DNA from: Desulfosporosinus sp. HMP52
GTDB taxonomy: Bacteria > Bacillota > Desulfitobacteriia > Desulfitobacteriales > Desulfitobacteriaceae
Assembly: GCF_000765145.1 (NCBI RefSeq)
Contig: NZ_JMGA01000008.1
Location: forward strand, 44,241 to 108,240
Length of the DNA: 64,000 bases
Direction: 5' to 3'
Shown here: positions 1-8,531 of the stretch, in pieces
Layout: each line of letters starts with the position of its first letter
Numbering within the stretch: the first letter of the stretch is position 1
Translations under genes and position numbers: made by a program
Notes under the pieces: model-generated
The model's input: the letters and a program-made list of their open reading frames with translations, nothing else
The model's database searches: none
What the model was told of the DNA's origin: nothing

Positions 1-962
1 TGGGAAACAGCGACGGTTCCGCCAACAATGTATATGTTCCTAGCCCCTAACTCATGTAACGCAGTTAATGTCCTTGAATCTAAGGTCGCAGAACCGGTCA
101 TAAGAATTGGTGCATCCAGCTTTTTTGACAGTGGCGCTGCGGCAAGGGAATCAGAAAACTGATCATCTCTTGCTAAAATCACATTTGGTGCACTGGTCCA
201 CCCTTGCCTAGCGATCTCAACGGAAAGTGCCACATTATCCGAAGCCTGGGAACCGATGCGACTCCCCGTTTCATAAGCCGCTTCAACAGGTATGGATTTT
301 ATGACCTTTCCCCCAAAAATGATGTCCACATTGCCAGCTTTTTCCGGGTTGATGTTTAGGATAAAGGTTCCATCACTTAAGGTAGTGTAGCTTTGGGTTG
401 CCGGACTAGCATCAACCTTTGTCCCGTCTACTGTCACTGACCTTTGATCCAAAACCTTCCCCTCTGAATCCGTGAGTTTTACACTTACGGAATTATCAAC
501 GTGAACCTTGAGTGAATCTGTTACGGTTGCTACAGCGTCCAAAACCTTGATTATCCCCGTTGCCGAACCCTTGTTGGGGGAAACAGCACTGACCTTTAAA
601 GTATATTCTCCGGGAGTGTACAAGGTGAGATTGGATAAACTGTAATAACCCCCGCCCCCGGATACGGAATAGTAAGTCACATTTCCTTGGGAATCTGTTA
701 ACGTAGCATTGACCGACCCGGTAAAGAGCTTACTCGTCGGAATACGGTTTAGCTTAAACTCCACATCCGTCGTTTCTCCAATAATTACGGTAGACTCTTC
801 TTCGGACACAAAGGTTAACCCTCTTAAGGTAGTGTAAGTCTCACCATTAATGTCAGTACCACTTTCATCAGCAGCCAACAACATCCCCGGTAACATACCA
901 ATCAGCAAAAGTGCCATCATAAGGATACTTAAAACTGTCTGAGTGCGTTTCTTTTTGATCAC
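1..962 (-). CDS. CWB2 surface protein, N-terminal part (gene continues past the left edge)
   Basis: The frame is open from a GTG at 962 to the window edge, so only about 320 N-terminal residues are visible. AGGAAG lies 8 nt before the GTG. A signal peptide (basic VIKKKR, hydrophobic stretch, cleavage near LLAADE) is followed by about 180 residues of Ig-like beta domains. Then comes the start of a CWB2 region, with recognisable pieces such as the IASxNVALSVEIARQGW-like entry, ILARDDQFSDSLAAAPLSKK and IYIVGGTVAVS. CWB2 repeats anchor proteins to secondary wall polymers of Gram-positive walls. The substrate or role of the Ig-like part is unknown. It lies just downstream of the efflux operon on the same strand, but a 100-bp gap containing a repeat remnant separates them, so co-transcription is uncertain. 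Confidence 0.85.
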   Translation of the reverse strand, partial: MIKKKRTQTVLSILMMALLLIGMLPGMLLAADESGTDINGETYTTLRGLTFVSEEESTVIIGETTDVEFKLNRIPTSKLFTGSVNATLTDSQGNVTYYSVSGGGGYYSLSNLTLYTPGEYTLKVSAVSPNKGSATGIIKVLDAVATVTDSLKVHVDNSVSVKLTDSEGKVLDQRSVTVDGTKVDASPATQSYTTLSDGTFILNINPEKAGNVDIIFGGKVIKSIPVEAAYETGSRIGSQASDNVALSVEIARQGWTSAPNVILARDDQFSDSLAAAPLSKKLDAPILMTGSATLDSRTLTALHELGARNIYIVGGTVAVS

Positions 963-989
963 TAAATTTCTTCCTTTCTCTCTCCTAAT

Positions 990-1050
990 TAGCATCCAAC
1001 GAGCGAGGGAGCGGGAACGTGTGTGAACAAAGCAATGTCCCCTTACTTTC
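990..1050. repeat. Fragment of the dispersed structured repeat family
   Basis: This 60-bp stretch between the CWB2 gene and the ABC permease matches the reverse complement of 7131-7190. Shared blocks are GCATCYAACGAGC, AACGTGTGTGAAC and GTCCCCTTACTTTC-like ends. It looks like one end of the longer element at 7131-7418. It has no coding capacity. Confidence 0.55.
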
Positions 1051-1061
1051 TAAAGATAACT

Positions 1062-2279
1062 TTATTCAAATCTTAAAGCGTCGATAGGATCCATTGCGGC
1101 TGCTTTACGTGCCGGGAAAACTCCGAAAATAATTCCTATACCGGCGGAGAAACCAAAAGCCATCACCACTGATGCCAGAGAAATACTGGTACTCATGGAT
1201 AAGGCCTTCCCAACTAGGTTTGATCCTCCATACCCCAGGGCAATGCCTATCCCTCCGCCTAAGATACTTAGTACGACGGCTTCAATAAGAAACTGGAGAA
1301 GAATATCCATACTTTTGGCTCCAATGGCTTTCCGAATTCCAATCTCCCGAGTTCGCTCTGTTACTGAGACAAGCATGATATTCATGATTCCGATTCCCCC
1401 AACTAGCAGGGAAATCCCGGCAATTCCACCCAGGAGCATGGTTAGGGTCTGTGTAACACTTTGCATGGTTTCTAACATATCCGCCTGATTCTGAACTCTA
1501 AAGTCATCGGCTTTACCATCCTGAATATTATGGGCCTTGCGTAAAGCCGCAGTAATTTCATCCTGAGCTGTCTGCATAAGATCCTCAGATGAGGCAGAAA
1601 CCAAAATATTACGTACGGTTTTTTTACCGATCAAGCGAGCCTGAACCGTTGAAATAGGAGCAGTGATCATGTCATCACTACTTTGAAATCCCGTCGAGCC
1701 TGTTGCAGTCGTCACACCGATGACTTGAAAGGGTACATTATTAATTTTAATGTTCTTTCCAATAATATCCCCATTGGCATCTCCCAGTAGGTTTTCTACA
1801 ACAGTTGGACCAAGAACCGCTACTCTTGCGCTCTTATTCACATCTTCTTCAGTGATATATCTCCCCCGGGCAATTGTAACATTTTTAATGGTTTCATATT
1901 CTTCAGTCGTACCATTAATGCTGGTAGAGGTGTTTCCACTTCCCAAGACTACTTGGGCATTAGTATTGGCAACCGGAGCAACAGCTTTCACAGCCGTCCC
2001 AACTCGAATCTTAGAAGCATCCGCCATGTCTAAACTGGAGGAGCTACCCACTCCGCCTTTTACCCCTCCGGTATTTGACTGGCCGGCGCTAATTGTCAGC
2101 AAGTTTGAACCCATACCCTGAATCTGTGAAGTAATTGAAGCCGTTGCCCCGTTCCCGATTCCGACCATGGCAATAACCGCAGCTACTCCAATGATAATCC
2201 CGAGCATAGTCAACATAGATCTTAGTTTGTTGGCTCGCAAAGCTCTGAGAGAGACTCGGATACTTTCTAAAAAGTTCAC
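1062..2279 (-). CDS. MacB-like ABC transporter permease (FtsX family)
   Basis: This is the membrane subunit of a MacB-type exporter, 405 residues, the usual length for the family. One membrane segment lies near residues 20-42 after the typical [19 protein letters not shown] opening. A large extracytoplasmic MacB_PCD-like domain covers about 45-275. A C-terminal FtsX domain has three more membrane segments, including [14 protein letters not shown], the coupling-helix motif. The start is GTG and overlaps the ATPase stop by 4 bp (GTGA), so translation is probably coupled. It is last in a minus-strand operon with a two-component system, adaptor and ATPase. MacB-like exporters move antimicrobial peptides, macrolides or lipid-like molecules by mechanotransmission. 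The actual substrate cannot be read from the sequence. Confidence 0.93.
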   Translation of the reverse strand: MNFLESIRVSLRALRANKLRSMLTMLGIIIGVAAVIAMVGIGNGATASITSQIQGMGSNLLTISAGQSNTGGVKGGVGSSSSLDMADASKIRVGTAVKAVAPVANTNAQVVLGSGNTSTSINGTTEEYETIKNVTIARGRYITEEDVNKSARVAVLGPTVVENLLGDANGDIIGKNIKINNVPFQVIGVTTATGSTGFQSSDDMITAPISTVQARLIGKKTVRNILVSASSEDLMQTAQDEITAALRKAHNIQDGKADDFRVQNQADMLETMQSVTQTLTMLLGGIAGISLLVGGIGIMNIMLVSVTERTREIGIRKAIGAKSMDILLQFLIEAVVLSILGGGIGIALGYGGSNLVGKALSMSTSISLASVVMAFGFSAGIGIIFGVFPARKAAAMDPIDALRFE

Positions 2280-2998
2280 TCTGCTCTTCCCTCCTCGATT
2301 TGCGCTTTTGCTCGGCGGGGGTCTTTTACGATCTCGTCCCCTTCAATGTGACCGTCTCGAAAACGTACAATCCGCTGGGTAAACTCTGCAATATCCGGTT
2401 CATGGGTTACGATAATAATAGTATTTCCCTCGGCATGGAGACGCTGGAAAATGGCCATAACTTCTTCACTTGATCGACTGTCCAGGTTTCCCGTAGGCTC
2501 ATCCGCTAAGATGATTGAAGGCTTCGTGACAAGGGCTCGAGCAATAGCTACCCGCTGCTGTTGTCCACCGGATAACTCTTTAGGACGGTGATGAATTCGT
2601 GTGCCGAGGCCGACGGATTCTAACGCAGCTACAGCGCGAGCATGTCGTTCTTTAGTACCTACTCCTGCATAAAGCAGGGGGAGTTCTACGTTTTCAACAG
2701 CCATAGTTCGAGGGAGGAGATTAAAGCCTTGAAATACAAAGCCGATTTTACGATTGCGAATCACAGATAATTCATCGCCGCTGGCTTTTGCCACATCTGT
2801 TCCATCAAGATAATATTCTCCTTCAGTGGGAGTATCTAAACAACCAAGTATATTCATCATCGTCGACTTACCCGACCCGGAAGGCCCCATGATGGAAACA
2901 AATTCGCCTTCTCCCACATGTAAATCCACGCCGCCTAAGGCCGCAACTTTAATGTCCCCATTAGCGTAAATCTTTTTGATCCCTTTTAGCGTTATCAA
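2276..2998 (-). CDS. MacB/LolD-type ABC transporter ATP-binding protein
   Basis: The 240-residue nucleotide-binding subunit has Walker A GPSGSGKS at 38-45, a Q-loop in VFQGFNLL near 88, the signature LSGGQQQR near 145 and Walker [10 protein letters not shown] near 165. The D-loop GNLDS and a switch His in IIVTHEPD are also present. These match the LolD/MacB/FtsE branch, which works with FtsX-fold permeases. The start is TTG with GAGGAGGG 7 nt upstream. It lies between the adaptor (48 bp upstream) and the permease (4-bp overlap), so the three form one exporter. The family powers export or mechanical work outside the membrane. Confidence 0.95.
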   Translation of the reverse strand: MITLKGIKKIYANGDIKVAALGGVDLHVGEGEFVSIMGPSGSGKSTMMNILGCLDTPTEGEYYLDGTDVAKASGDELSVIRNRKIGFVFQGFNLLPRTMAVENVELPLLYAGVGTKERHARAVAALESVGLGTRIHHRPKELSGGQQQRVAIARALVTKPSIILADEPTGNLDSRSSEEVMAIFQRLHAEGNTIIIVTHEPDIAEFTQRIVRFRDGHIEGDEIVKDPRRAKAQIEEGRAE

Positions 2999-3046
2999 AC
3001 AACAACCCTCCTCTATCCTGAAAAATTCAGAGACGGATCTTTTCTC

Positions 3047-4504
3047 TTACTTTGATCCCGGGGGTGGGCCGCCGGCGGCTGCCCCTCCTCCTCCACCTAT
3101 TCTAAGTCCTCCTGTAGATTTCGCTGCTGTGGCGGTTGAACTACCAACTATAGTAATAACCTCTTGTCCTTCCTCTATCCCACTTTTAACCTCGATATTT
3201 TCACCATCGTCCAAGCCAAATTCTACCGGAACAAATTGACCATTGGCTCCGGTCTGTCCGGTTTTAGCTGGGTCTGACCCAGGGATCATAACCCCTTTTT
3301 TGTCACCTCTGGTTTTAACCGCCTCGCTGGGAACGGTTAGCACATTCTTGGCTTCTTCCACCATAATGTCAATATTAGCATTCATTCCCGAACGCAGTTT
3401 ATCGCTGGCTTGTTCTACTGCCACTGTAACTTCAAAGGTTGTAACGTTGGAAGTGGTTGTTCCTTGAGGAGCAACTAAGCTTACAACTCCGGTACTATGG
3501 TCATCCGCGTAGGCATCAAGGGTAATGTCCACTTTCTGTCCCACTTTAACTTGGGCAATATCAGCCTGGTCAATAGAGGCATTTACTTCAAGACTACTTC
3601 CTGAGGATCCTGCAGGAGTAATGGTAATCTTGGAATCCTCACTCGTATACTGATACAGTTGTAAATTGGAATCAATAACGATAGCATCCGTTGGGGCAAC
3701 AATAGTCGCTCCCGACAACTTGGCCTCTACACTATCAAGTTGAGCCTGGGCTTGAGTTACATTAGCTTGCGCCGATGCAATATCAGCAGCTGTCGGCCCC
3801 GCCTCTTGCTGGTTCATTTTATATTCAGCAGCGTCCACATCCGCTTGAGCTGCTTCTAAGGCCCTGGCTGCCCCTCCATTTTGGGCGTTTTTGGCCGTTG
3901 TTAAGGCCGATAAGGCATCGTTTAAAGAGTTTTGAGCAGATTGAATTGATGAAGCGTCTCCGTTCCGCTGGGCCTTAGCTAAAACATCACTAGCCTGTTT
4001 AACTTTCTCATTAGCTAAGGTGACTTGGTTTGCCAAATAGGCTGAATCCGCATCCTGCTGAGCTGCAGTCAAACTCTTCTGTGCCTTGGCAAGTTCTGAC
4101 CGAGCTTGAGCCTTTGTTTGTTGATTATAGCTATCATAAAGGGATTGAAACTTAGCCTGAGCCACTGCTAAATTGGCTTGTTGCTGAACAACATCCGCTC
4201 TAAGGTTTGTTTCGTCAATTTTAGCGAGTACTTGACCCTTTTGAACCGTATCTCCCACCTTGAAATTCAACTCTACCACCTGTCCCCTAGTCACATCTCC
4301 ATTGTTGGAAAACTGCAAGGGTATGGACTGGGGATAATTAACGGTTCCGGTTGCCGTGATAACCCTGCTAACATCTCCCATTTTAGCCTTTGCTGTAATA
4401 TTGGCTGAAGTTACTGGTTTGGCCGTATACTTTTTATAGCCCCAATATCCCCCTCCCAAGACCAAAACGCTTAATACCCCTATGGTCACCCATTTTTTGT
4501 TCAT
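3047..4504 (-). CDS. MacA-like periplasmic adaptor (HlyD/RND membrane-fusion family)
   Basis: The 485-residue protein has an N-terminal membrane anchor (residues 6-24) and a biotinyl-lipoyl-like half (VGDTVQKGQVLAKIDETNL). A long Ala/Gln-rich alpha-helical hairpin spans about 100-260, followed by the second lipoyl half and beta-barrel domains. It ends in a Gly/Ala/Pro tail of about 20 residues. Adaptors of this family sit on the outer face of the membrane and link MacB-like permeases to the outside. The ATG has GAGGAGAGAG upstream. It is the first transporter gene of the operon. In Gram-positive relatives such adaptors work without a known outer-membrane channel. A TolC-like protein is encoded 26 kb away in this window. 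Confidence 0.92.
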   Translation of the reverse strand: MNKKWVTIGVLSVLVLGGGYWGYKKYTAKPVTSANITAKAKMGDVSRVITATGTVNYPQSIPLQFSNNGDVTRGQVVELNFKVGDTVQKGQVLAKIDETNLRADVVQQQANLAVAQAKFQSLYDSYNQQTKAQARSELAKAQKSLTAAQQDADSAYLANQVTLANEKVKQASDVLAKAQRNGDASSIQSAQNSLNDALSALTTAKNAQNGGAARALEAAQADVDAAEYKMNQQEAGPTAADIASAQANVTQAQAQLDSVEAKLSGATIVAPTDAIVIDSNLQLYQYTSEDSKITITPAGSSGSSLEVNASIDQADIAQVKVGQKVDITLDAYADDHSTGVVSLVAPQGTTTSNVTTFEVTVAVEQASDKLRSGMNANIDIMVEEAKNVLTVPSEAVKTRGDKKGVMIPGSDPAKTGQTGANGQFVPVEFGLDDGENIEVKSGIEEGQEVITIVGSSTATAAKSTGGLRIGGGGGAAAGGPPPGSK

Positions 4505-4704
4505 GCTCTCTCTCCTCTTTTATGTATTCTCGAGAAATTCCATTAATATAGAAGGAAGATTAAATATGACTCTAAATACTGGTTAAAATTCCTAAATCAG
4601 AATATCACAGTATTATGTTCAAACAACGATAAACTTCTTAAGATCTTGTCAGGATTAGCTGAGGATTACCTGAAGAACTGCTGTCAGATCTCACTGAATA
4701 GGGT

Positions 4705-6345
4705 TTACTTCTGTCTCCTAGGCAATAAGATTTTAAAACAACTTCCTTCTCCCAGGGTACTCTTTACTTCGATGGAACCCCCATGGGCTTGGATAAACTC
4801 TTTGGCAATAGCCAGTCCTAACCCGGTTCCACCGCTCTCTCGCTCTCGGGCTTTATCCACTCGATAAAAGCGATTAAAAATATGCTCAAGTTCCTCTTGG
4901 GGAATACCTTCCCCAGAATCTTCTACCGTTACTTGAACCCAACTATTTAAGTTATCCTTACTCTTAAATACTTTTGGATTCCCTTCTGTTGCTTTAGGCA
5001 TTCTTGAATGATTCAGTTTCTCTTCTTTCTCTATCTTATCCACCTTACGTTGGAAGACATCTCGTAATCGATGAGTGTTCCTTTCGGCCAATGTTCCTTC
5101 TTCGGCAAACCGTTCTATCTCCGCTAAGGTCACCTGTAGACATCCGCCCGGGGGGGTATGTAAAAGGGCATTACCAATTAGATTAACAAAGACTTGGGTC
5201 AGGCGGTCAGGATCCCCTGTAATATCGGTTACCTCTCCCTTGATTTCGACAACTAATCCTCGCTCCTCGAATTCAATGGCAAATTGCTCTGTGATCCTTT
5301 CTACTAACTTCCTTAGATTTACCGGTTTTAAAGACATGGGTAACTTTCCCGCTTCCGCAAGATTTAACTGTTGCAGATCCCGGACTAAGCGAATAAGTCT
5401 TAAAGTTTCGTCTTGTATAGGCAGAATAGTTTCCGGAGTTGAGGGTAAAACCCCTTCCTGGATTGATTCAAGTTTTCCGAGGATGACTGAAAGTGGTGTG
5501 CGCAATTCATGAGCTATATCTGCCACCATGTTGCGGCGAACTTCTTCATTGCGAGCTAATTGTTCCGTCATTCGATTAAAGTCTTGAGCTAAGATTGCAA
5601 TATCTCCCTTGCCCTTGACATCAACTCTGGAGGACAAATCCCCATTCCCTACATTGCGAACAGCTTCCATCAAATGATTAAGGGGTTTCGTAAAATGCCG
5701 GGTTAATAACATCCCCAAGATTAAAGCTACAAAGGATGTAAGCCCTAAACCGATGAGCATAGCTTGAATAATCGAGGTTCCAATGGTTTTGGCCAGTCGA
5801 TTATTTGAACCGGTAACAATCGGGGTTTCCTGCCAATAATACCCTACTATCTGTTCCTTAACCTTGATCTCTTCCCATTGCTTAGGGATTTTATTACTAT
5901 TGGGTAACTGGGAAATAGTTTTAGCCAGGTCTTTATTCCCTGAGTCCCCTACAACCTTACTCTCCAGATCAAATACCCAAAAGGGTGGGCCTTCCCGTCG
6001 TGTTTTTATTCTCAAGTCCTGTCCGGGAATAGTTTGTTCCGGGGGAACTCCAACGACAAAAAGCCGGGGCCTTCCTTCAAGATCAACCCCTTCTAAATTT
6101 GGCCCAAACCGGCGTTCAGCCTCGCTGACTTTGGTAATATACCCCTGAACTCCATCCCAGCTGTTATGAGCTTCATAGTAGCCACTTAAAAGCCTCCTCC
6201 AACTTTCACCATAGGCTTGTTGGACATAGGTTTCCGCATGCCCAAGTAAAGATTGGGTTGTGATTAAGGCTATAGCTGTGAAAAAAATAGCCATAAAAAA
6301 AACCATGCCAATTAAGCTGATAATAAACTTCCTGCGTAAAGTCAC
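4705..6345 (-). CDS. Membrane sensor histidine kinase (HAMP, HisKA, HATPase)
   Basis: The 546-residue kinase has two membrane segments (about 8-30 and 190-212) flanking a 160-residue extracytoplasmic sensor domain. A HAMP linker is followed by a HisKA domain whose phospho-accepting His lies in ADIAHELRTPLSV. The ATPase domain shows an N box (NLIGNALLH) and G boxes (DSGEGIP, GTGLGLAIAKE). A charged insertion of about 50 residues (RNTHRLRDVFQRKVDKIEKEE region) splits the ATPase domain and is longer than usual. The GTG start overlaps the response regulator stop by 4 bp. Together with that regulator it should sense envelope stress or a drug and control the exporter genes 200 bp downstream, as in BceRS-like or other exporter-linked pairs (inference from order). 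Confidence 0.94.
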   Translation of the reverse strand: MTLRRKFIISLIGMVFFMAIFFTAIALITTQSLLGHAETYVQQAYGESWRRLLSGYYEAHNSWDGVQGYITKVSEAERRFGPNLEGVDLEGRPRLFVVGVPPEQTIPGQDLRIKTRREGPPFWVFDLESKVVGDSGNKDLAKTISQLPNSNKIPKQWEEIKVKEQIVGYYWQETPIVTGSNNRLAKTIGTSIIQAMLIGLGLTSFVALILGMLLTRHFTKPLNHLMEAVRNVGNGDLSSRVDVKGKGDIAILAQDFNRMTEQLARNEEVRRNMVADIAHELRTPLSVILGKLESIQEGVLPSTPETILPIQDETLRLIRLVRDLQQLNLAEAGKLPMSLKPVNLRKLVERITEQFAIEFEERGLVVEIKGEVTDITGDPDRLTQVFVNLIGNALLHTPPGGCLQVTLAEIERFAEEGTLAERNTHRLRDVFQRKVDKIEKEEKLNHSRMPKATEGNPKVFKSKDNLNSWVQVTVEDSGEGIPQEELEHIFNRFYRVDKARERESGGTGLGLAIAKEFIQAHGGSIEVKSTLGEGSCFKILLPRRQK

Positions 6346-7034
6346 AAGCCTTCACCAAACCGATACCCTACGCCAAAAACGGTTTCAATATACTTTGGCT
6401 CACTGGGGTTGTCCTCAATTTTCTTGCGCAGGTTGGAGACGTGGGTGTCAATGGAACGTTCATAGTAAAGATATTCTTCCCCCATGGCCTGCCGTAAAAG
6501 CTGCAGACGACTGTAAACAGTTCCCGGACGTGTAGCAAGTAAATGCAGTATATTAAATTCTGTAGGAGTTAGAAGGACTTCCTGTCCGCGCTTTAAGACC
6601 TTATGACTGGAGACGTCTAAGCTAATCTCTCCTCGAATTATTACTGAAGAAGTGTATTCCTGGGAAACCCCTGACGAGCGGCGAAGTACAGTTTTGATTC
6701 GAGCGACTAATTCCCGAAGGCTAAATGGTTTAACAATATAGTCGTCTGCGCCAAACTCTAAACCAAGAACCCGATCAATTTCCTCGGATTTTGCCGTCAG
6801 CATGATAATCGGTATGGTACTGGTTTCACGCAAACGTTTGCACATATCCAGCCCACTTATGCCCGGGAGCATCCAATCCAGCAAGACAAGATCCGGCTTT
6901 TCCCGTTCGATAAGCTCCATCCCTTCTACTCCATTGGTTGCAGTTAGGGCGTTATATCCTTCCCGCGAGAGGTAATCCCTCACCAGGGTAAGAATTTCCG
7001 GTTCATCATCGACTAAAACAATCTTCATTTTCAT
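6342..7034 (-). CDS. OmpR/PhoB-family response regulator
   Basis: The 230-residue protein has a receiver domain with the acidic pocket at VDDEP, phospho-acceptor Asp53 in LVLLDWML, the Thr in MLTAKS and the conserved Lys in YIVKPF. A C-terminal winged helix (about 130-228) ends in the typical IETVFGVGYRF. It is first in the five-gene operon and overlaps the kinase gene by 4 bp. Paired TGAAGA direct repeats lie 70-90 bp upstream and may be its own binding site. A second ATG two codons in could also be the start. The regulated target is most likely this operon's MacAB-like exporter. Confidence 0.95.
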   Translation of the reverse strand: MKMKIVLVDDEPEILTLVRDYLSREGYNALTATNGVEGMELIEREKPDLVLLDWMLPGISGLDMCKRLRETSTIPIIMLTAKSEEIDRVLGLEFGADDYIVKPFSLRELVARIKTVLRRSSGVSQEYTSSVIIRGEISLDVSSHKVLKRGQEVLLTPTEFNILHLLATRPGTVYSRLQLLRQAMGEEYLYYERSIDTHVSNLRKKIEDNPSEPKYIETVFGVGYRFGEGL

Positions 7035-7102
7035 ACCACCACTTTTCCCCTTTTGTTGTTGATATAAGTATAACGTTAATCTTTGTGATGTATCTAGGAA
7101 AG

Positions 7103-7122
7103 TTTTGAAGATTTTATGAAGA
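7103..7122. promoter_or_regulatory. Possible OmpR-type direct repeats upstream of the regulator operon
   Basis: TTTTGAAGA and TTATGAAGA occur 11 bp apart (one helical turn) about 70-90 bp upstream of the response regulator start. OmpR/PhoB regulators bind tandem direct repeats with this spacing. Only two half sites are visible and the region is AT-rich, so chance is possible. Confidence 0.3.
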
Positions 7123-7130
7123 AATAAGAA

Positions 7131-7418
7131 AGTAAGGGGCAGATTGCCCGTTCACACACGTTACGTTTCACTAGCTCGTTAGATGCTGAAGGAATTGCGC
7201 CAACCTCTGGGCCGCTCTACGATGTGAACCTGGGCGCAATTGGCCTTCAGCATCGGCACTCGCTTTAGCGTGAACTTCACTAAAGTGTTCTCTTGGCAAT
7301 TCGCCCCTTAATTTCTGGTCAACGGGGGTTGGGGACGTGAAGGGATGAGGGGGCGATTTTTGTCTTTCTCTGGAGGGAGAAAGTAAGGGGCGAATTGCCC
7401 GTTCATACACGTTTCGTT
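7131..7418. repeat. Structured intergenic repeat, copy A, with flanking direct repeats
   Basis: The 440-bp gap between the response regulator and the MarR gene holds a non-coding element. Near-identical 37-nt ends (AGTAAGGGGC...TTGCCCGTTCAYACACG) lie at 7131-7169 and 7382-7418 in direct orientation. Inside, GATGCTGAAGG (7182-7192) pairs perfectly with 7244-7254, and AATTGCGCC (7193-7201) with 7233-7241. The apical loop contains AACCTC and ATGTGAACC. The same loop is found at 15769 and 63674 on different stems. GTGAAC/GTTCAC recurs four times. An 84-codon open frame across it on the minus strand has no ribosome site and is not considered real. Confidence 0.7.
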
Positions 7419-7474
7419 TTATCAATAATAATGCCCTCGCTTAAGACTTCTTAAACGAGGGCGATTGTCGAGAG

Positions 7475-7915
7475 TTAAACTTCTACTAATTCCATTTTCT
7501 CAGCAAGGAGTTTTGAACTGCGAGACAGTTCTTCGTATTCGGCATCGGTATAATCTTTGATGATTTCGCTGATAAATTTTTGTCTTTCGGCGATTACTGC
7601 ATCCAGTGCTTCATTTCCTCTTGGTAACAAGTGAAGCGCGACTACTCTCCGATCCTTTTCAGCTCGTACACGTTCGACAAGCCCTGCAAATTCCATTCGA
7701 TCTGCTAAATCCGTTGCTGTACTACATGCTACATATAAGTTTTTGCATAGATCACCCATAGTTAAAGGCCCATATTCTCGAATGCATAAAAGTGCATTGA
7801 ACTGAAGCTCAGAAATATCCATATCTACTAGAACCGATCGGCCACGCTTAAACAAAATTGCATTTGCTCGTCTTAAGGTTTCCTCCAGCTGCTTTATTAT
7901 TTCTTCATTTGCCAG
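7475..7915 (-). CDS. MarR-family transcriptional regulator, probable CTG start
   Basis: From the CTG at 7915 the protein has 146 residues, normal for MarR. It shows the leading dimerisation helix (EEIIKQLEETLRRANAIL), the winged helix (MGDLCKNLYVACSTATDLADRMEFAGLV), the wing (RAEKDRRVVALHLL) and C-terminal helices. No ATG, GTG or TTG gives this full fold: the first such codon, TTG 7855, removes helix 1. A strong site GGGAGGT lies 7 nt before the CTG. A competing ATG at 7919 meets a stop after four codons. CTG initiation is therefore the simplest reading; a sequencing slip is the alternative. An imperfect dyad at 8039-8080 may be its operator. Confidence 0.85.
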   Translation of the reverse strand: MANEEIIKQLEETLRRANAILFKRGRSVLVDMDISELQFNALLCIREYGPLTMGDLCKNLYVACSTATDLADRMEFAGLVERVRAEKDRRVVALHLLPRGNEALDAVIAERQKFISEIIKDYTDAEYEELSRSSKLLAEKMELVEV

Positions 7916-8038
7916 TCATCCCACCTCCCAATTTTACAAATATTTTAACAATTCTATATTATCACAGTTTGGGATAATATTCAGTACAAAATAAACAAGT
8001 TACCTAAAATACTAGTTAGAACTTAAATAAGGATTCTA

Positions 8039-8080
8039 GTCGAATATGAACTTTCGTTCATCTAAAGTTGAACATTCGAC
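8039..8080. promoter_or_regulatory. Candidate operator dyad between the MarR and antitoxin genes
   Basis: GTCGAAT at 8039-8045 is repeated inverted as ATTCGAC at 8074-8080. Inside is a second inverted repeat, TGAAC-4 nt-GTTCA (8047-8060), and an AACTTT/AAAGTT match. The dyad sits in the 280-bp gap between the divergently placed MarR gene and the antitoxin gene. Dyads of this kind are usual MarR or antitoxin binding sites, but nothing ties it to either. Confidence 0.35.
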
Positions 8081-8194
8081 CTTTATATTGCTCTTAATAA
8101 TATGTACGCATATAATAGAACGATTTGACGCTTTAAATACAGTACAATTTTTTTATAATAAATCATCTATTAATTGTCAAAGAGGTGATTTGAA

Positions 8195-8413
8195 TTGCTT
8201 ATTACTATGAGTGAATTTATAACAAATATTGAAAAATACTTAACACTCGTTAATGATGAGGAAATTATTATCACCAAGAATGCAAAACTTACTTCTCCAA
8301 TAGAAGACGACAAAGTGGAAACTATGAAGTCATTTTTTGGTACTCTCTCTAATGATATCTCTTTAGAAGAATCAAAAGAGGAAAGATTGAAGAAATATGA
8401 GCTTATTGATTGA
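8195..8413 (+). CDS. Orphan Phd/YefM-like antitoxin
   Basis: The 72-residue protein starts at TTG with AGAGGTG 8 nt upstream. Its order matches small Phd-type antitoxins: an N-terminal DNA-binding fold (MSEFITNIEKYLTLVNDEEIIITKNAKLTSPI) and an acidic C-terminal tail (KVETMKSFFGTLSNDISLEESKEERLKKYE). In such proteins the tail wraps around a PIN or RelE toxin. No toxin follows: the next feature is a strong terminator 40 bp downstream. Either the toxin was lost or this antitoxin acts in trans. An alternative start is the ATG at 8207. Confidence 0.65.
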   Translation: MLITMSEFITNIEKYLTLVNDEEIIITKNAKLTSPIEDDKVETMKSFFGTLSNDISLEESKEERLKKYELID

Positions 8414-8451
8414 TTCAAATCATCATTATTACTTGGAATGCTCTTTAATAC

Positions 8452-8508
8452 AAATCGCCACAAAAATAACCACGATTTAAACAACGTGGTTATTTTTGTG
8501 GCGATTTT
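8452..8508. terminator. Strong bidirectional terminator
   Basis: A perfect 23-24-bp inverted repeat (arms begin AAATCGCCACAAAAA) with a 10-nt loop and T-runs on both sides ends both the antitoxin gene and the converging GerM-like gene. Confidence 0.85.
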
Positions 8509-8531
8509 TAATTACTTTTACTTTTGATTTA

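Noticed and set aside
7171..7425. 84-codon open frame on the minus strand inside repeat copy A
   Set aside because: It has no ribosome site, follows the hairpin arms and matches the non-coding repeat structure rather than any protein.
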